NCBI GenBank assembly: GCA_013695575.1
Contig: JACDAF010000131.1
Location: 1 to 6,934 of the forward strand
From: Chloroflexota bacterium
Lineage (GTDB): Bacteria; Chloroflexota; Limnocylindria; P2-11E
DNA: 6,934 nucleotides
Reading direction: 5' to 3'
Numbering within the stretch: the stretch's first letter is position 1; each line of letters starts with the position of its first letter. Below, in pieces: positions 4,367 to 6,934 of this stretch. The notes under the pieces were generated by a model, which did no database searches, was not told the DNA's origin, and saw nothing but the letters and a program-made list of their open reading frames with translations. A program made the position numbers and the translations under genes.

Positions 4367-5686
4367 ATGCCCACGTTCCAGGGTCCGCGCGGCATGCGCG
4401 ACCTGCTCCCGGCCGAAGCGGCCGCCTTCGACGCGCTGCGGCGCGTCGTGCAGGCGCGCGCGGACCGGTACGGGTACCCGCGCATCTCCACGCCGATCGC
4501 GGAGGACAAGCAGGTGTTCCTCCGAACGTCGGGTGAGACCAGCGACGCCGCGAGCAAAGAGATGTACGACGTCTCGCTTCACGGCACGGGGGACCTTGCG
4601 CTGCGACCGGAGGGCACCGCGCCCGTCGCCCGCGCCTTCCTCGAGCACGGGCTCCACAAGGCGGCGCAGCCGCAGCGCTTTTTCTATTGGGAGCCGATGT
4701 TCCGCGGTCAGCGGCCGCAGCTGCTGCGGTACCGCCAGTTCTGGCAGTGGGGGCTCGAGTGCTACGGGGCCGAGGGGCCGGCGGCGGACATCGAGATCAT
4801 CGAGTTCACGTCGGGGCTGTTCTCCGAGGTGGGGCTCACCGAGGTCGACCTGCAGCTGAACACGATCGGCGATGGTCCGTGCCAGCCGAAGGTCCGCGCC
4901 GCGCTCGGCGAGTACTTCACGGAGCGCCGCGCAGAGCTGTCGCCGGAGTCCCAGCGGCGCCTCGAGACGAACGTGCTGCGCATCCTCGACTCCAAGGATC
5001 CGCGCGACCGCGCCGTCGCGGACGGTGCCCCGAAGGTGCGGGACCTCGTGTGCGACGCCGACCGCGCGCACTTCGAGGCGGTCGTCGCGGGGCTCGAGCG
5101 CCTCGGCATCCGGTATCGCGTGGTCGACGGGCTCGTCCGGGGGCTCGACTACTACACGCGCACCGTCGTGGAGTTCGTTCTGACGGATCCAGCCTTCGCG
5201 CAGGGTGGCGGCATCGCCGTTGCGGCCGGCGGCCGCTACGACGGTCTCGTCCGGACCATGGGCGGGCCTGACCTGCCCGGTGTCGGCATCGCCGGCGGGG
5301 TCGACGTGCTGATCGAGGCGCTCCGGAAGCAAGGTGGCGGTGCGCCTCGGGAACTCGGGGCCGACGTGATCGTCCTCTCGGCCGAGCAGAACGATGACGC
5401 CGACCGCGTGCAGCTCGCCCTCCCGTTGCGCGAGGCGGGCTTCCGGGTGGCACTCGACTACGGCGGCCGGTCCCTCGAGAAGCAGCTCGAGAGCGCCGTG
5501 AAGCACGGCGCGAAGGTGGCCGTCATCCGCGGGACCCCCGAGGCGCGCGGCGGGAACGTCATCGTGCGGGACCTTGTGAAGAAGGAGCAGCGCGTCACGC
5601 GGCTCGCCGCGGTCGTGACCGAGGTGGGCCGGCATGTTCGAAAGCGCACCCGGCCGACGCTCGAGGGCGAGGAGAGCGCCGGATGA
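4367..5686 (+). CDS. hisS: Histidine-tRNA ligase (HisRS), with altered class II motif residues
   Basis: HisRS charges tRNA-His with histidine using ATP in the cytoplasm, normally as a homodimer. The 439-residue length is typical. Visible landmarks are PRGMRDLLP (7-15), LRPEGTAPVARAF (79-91), motif 2 FRGQRPQLLRYRQFWQ (112-127) followed by WGLE with Glu131, the histidine-specific RGLDYYTRT (258-266) and AAGGRYDGL (286-294). An HGTP anticodon-binding domain fills about 333-425 (GGRSLEKQL, VIVRDL). Two deviations stand out. Motif 2 has QRPQLLR where ERPQ-GR is usual, and motif 3 reads GIAGGVDVL (307-315) where GFA-G-ERL is usual, so the ATP-binding Arg position is Val314. The ATG at 4367 is chosen because the protein family begins at this PTFQGPRG context and the upstream extension runs through the divergent cyclophilin gene. 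No ribosome site precedes it. aspS overlaps its stop by ATGA. Confidence 0.95.
   Translation: MPTFQGPRGMRDLLPAEAAAFDALRRVVQARADRYGYPRISTPIAEDKQVFLRTSGETSDAASKEMYDVSLHGTGDLALRPEGTAPVARAFLEHGLHKAAQPQRFFYWEPMFRGQRPQLLRYRQFWQWGLECYGAEGPAADIEIIEFTSGLFSEVGLTEVDLQLNTIGDGPCQPKVRAALGEYFTERRAELSPESQRRLETNVLRILDSKDPRDRAVADGAPKVRDLVCDADRAHFEAVVAGLERLGIRYRVVDGLVRGLDYYTRTVVEFVLTDPAFAQGGGIAVAAGGRYDGLVRTMGGPDLPGVGIAGGVDVLIEALRKQGGGAPRELGADVIVLSAEQNDDADRVQLALPLREAGFRVALDYGGRSLEKQLESAVKHGAKVAVIRGTPEARGGNVIVRDLVKKEQRVTRLAAVVTEVGRHVRKRTRPTLEGEESAG
5671..5674 (+). promoter_or_regulatory. Ribosome binding site for aspS within the end of hisS
   Basis: GGAG, part of GAGGAG at 5669-5674, lies 8 nt before the aspS ATG at 5683 and inside the last hisS codons. 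Together with the ATGA overlap it supports both direct initiation and coupling. Confidence 0.5.
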
Positions 5687-6934
5687 TCCGCACGCATACC
5701 TGCGGCGAGCTCCGCGGGACGGACGCCGGCAGTGAGGTGACCCTTGGCGGCTGGGTCCACCGTCGGCGTGACCACGGTGACCTCACGTTCGTCGACCTGC
5801 GCGACCGGTACGGCCTGACCCAGGTCGTCGCCAGCGCGAAGGAGAACGCGATCGCGCACGAGGTCCTTTCCCGCGCGCGCAGCGAGTGGGTGCTGCGGGT
5901 ACGGGGCGCGGTGCGCGAGCGCCCGGGCGCGACGAAGAACCCGAAGCTGGCGACCGGCGACATCGAGGTCGTCGCGGCCGAGGTCGAGGTCCTGAACGAG
6001 TCGAAGACCCCGCCCTTCTACGTGAACGAGGAGTCCCCGGTGGACGAGACGCTTCGCTGGAAGTACCGCTATGTCGACCTGCGCCGCGAGCGCTCGCGCG
6101 AGCTCATGCGCCTGCGGCACGAGGTGACGAACTTCATCCGGAGCTTCTTCGTCGAGCGCGGGTTCTGGGAGATCGAGACGACGACGATGATCCGTTCGGA
6201 CCCGACTGGAGCGCGTGACTTCGTCGTGCCGTCGCGGTACTACCCGGGCCGGTTCTGGGCGCTGCCGCAGTCGCCGCAGCAGCTGAAGCAGATCCTGATG
6301 GTCGGGGGGATCGACAAGTACGTGCAGATCGCCCGGTGCTTCCGCGACGAGGACCCGCGCGCCGACCGTGTGTACGAGCTCACCCAGCTCGACGTCGAGA
6401 TGAGCTTCGTCGAGCCGGACGACATCATGGCGATCGCCGAGGAGTGCTACACGGCCGTCTTCGAGCGATTCGGCAGGAAGCCCCTCGCGCAGACACCGTG
6501 GCCCCGAATGACGTATGAGGAGGCGATCCGTCGCTTCGGCATCGACCGCCCGGACACGCGATTCGCGATGGAGCTCGTGGACCTCACGAGCCTCTTCCGC
6601 GACACCGGTTTCAAGGCGTTCGGTGACGTGATCGCCAAGGGCGGTGCCGTTCGCGGGATGGCTGTCCCGGGCAAGGCCGACGCCAGCCGCAAGGACATCG
6701 ACGCGTGGCAGGAGCTCGCGAAGGCCAAGGGCGCCAAAGGCCTAGCGACGTTCGCGTTCGCCGGCTCCGAGGTGCGTTCGCCGGTCGCGAAGTTCCTCAC
6801 GCCAGAGGAGCTCGCCGGACTTCGTGCCGCGTCGGGAGCGAGGGACGGCGACCTCCTGGTCGCCGTGGCGGATGGGTACGACGTCGCGAGCGAGGCGCTC
6901 GGGGCGCTGCGCAGCCGGCTCGGGGAGGCGTTGC
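5683..6934 (+). CDS. aspS: Aspartate-tRNA ligase (AspRS), bacterial type, probably non-discriminating (3' end outside window)
   Basis: AspRS attaches aspartate to tRNA-Asp. Here 417 codons are visible of about 580-600 expected for the bacterial type. In order come the N-terminal OB anticodon-binding domain (GWVHRRRDHGDL at 23-34, VDLRDR at 38-43), the hinge ending LRWKYRYVDLRR (124-135), motif 1 (about 159-169), the flipping loop DPTGARDFVVPSR (173-185), the aspartate site ALPQSPQQLKQ (193-203), motif 2 ARCFRDEDPRADR (217-229), and the bacterial GAD insertion beginning around MELVDLTSLF (296-305). Motif 3 lies outside the window. His31 in RRRDHG is the signature reported for non-discriminating enzymes that also charge tRNA-Asn. 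The motif 1 Pro is replaced by Thr167, the flipping-loop Glu by Thr175, and the usual RQPEF reads RVYEL (229-233). The ATG overlaps the hisS TGA. Confidence 0.96.
   Translation, partial: MIRTHTCGELRGTDAGSEVTLGGWVHRRRDHGDLTFVDLRDRYGLTQVVASAKENAIAHEVLSRARSEWVLRVRGAVRERPGATKNPKLATGDIEVVAAEVEVLNESKTPPFYVNEESPVDETLRWKYRYVDLRRERSRELMRLRHEVTNFIRSFFVERGFWEIETTTMIRSDPTGARDFVVPSRYYPGRFWALPQSPQQLKQILMVGGIDKYVQIARCFRDEDPRADRVYELTQLDVEMSFVEPDDIMAIAEECYTAVFERFGRKPLAQTPWPRMTYEEAIRRFGIDRPDTRFAMELVDLTSLFRDTGFKAFGDVIAKGGAVRGMAVPGKADASRKDIDAWQELAKAKGAKGLATFAFAGSEVRSPVAKFLTPEELAGLRAASGARDGDLLVAVADGYDVASEALGALRSRLGEAL

Noticed and set aside
3649..4536. Plus-strand open frame of 295 codons opposite the cyclophilins
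   Set aside because: Arg-rich shadow that also runs into hisS in another frame. Both cyclophilins are certain.
4346..5635. Minus-strand open frame of 429 codons opposite hisS
   Set aside because: Its composition (Arg, Leu, Glu, Asp, Ala repeats without motifs) is that of an antisense frame, while the plus strand encodes a clear HisRS.
1..6934. CRISPR, insertion sequences, tRNA or rRNA genes, prophage or defence genes
   Set aside because: I looked on both strands and saw no spaced repeats, transposase, terminal inverted repeats, cloverleaf sequences or phage-like proteins. Coding density leaves no gap above 100 bases.

Overview
This is a gene-dense, very GC-rich stretch of bacterial chromosome. 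Nearly every third codon position is G or C, and many genes overlap at 4-nt ATGA or GTGA junctions. The content is housekeeping and central metabolism: a 2-oxoacid:ferredoxin oxidoreductase, an aspartase/fumarase-superfamily lyase, two cyclophilins, HisRS and AspRS. I see no mobile element, CRISPR array, tRNA or rRNA. High GC, scarce Shine-Dalgarno sites and the style of the oxidoreductase and BON proteins suggest a terrestrial Chloroflexota or Actinobacteriota-like bacterium. That placement is inference, not proof.

Layout. (1) 1-628, minus strand: 5' part of a 2-oxoacid:ferredoxin oxidoreductase gene that begins with the gamma domain and runs off the window. (2) 629-724: a short divergent promoter region with one TATTGTA heptamer that reads as a -10 box on both strands. 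It also holds a possible 22-codon leader ORF whose first six residues match those of the next gene. (3) 725-2122, plus strand: an aspartase/fumarase-superfamily lyase whose motifs favour aspartate ammonia-lyase. (4) 2138-4326, minus strand: a compact four-gene operon, read from right to left, of a cytoplasmic cyclophilin, a lipoprotein cyclophilin, a multi-spanning membrane protein of unknown function and a BON-domain protein. (5) 4327-4366: a 40-bp divergent spacer. (6) 4367-6934, plus strand: hisS and aspS, coupled by an ATGA overlap, with aspS cut by the window edge.

The 2-oxoacid oxidoreductase and the lyase both act around the C4/C5 part of the TCA cycle and may share a divergent promoter. 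The minus-strand operon looks like a protein-folding and cell-envelope module. The hisS-aspS pair is a common bacterial arrangement, but both synthetases depart from nearly invariant class II motif residues. AspRS also carries the His31 signature of non-discriminating enzymes, which would imply Asn-tRNA synthesis by transamidation. I found no clearly new system. The most unusual items are the synthetase motif changes, the leader ORF that copies the start of its downstream gene, and the tandem cyclophilin pair of which one is secreted.
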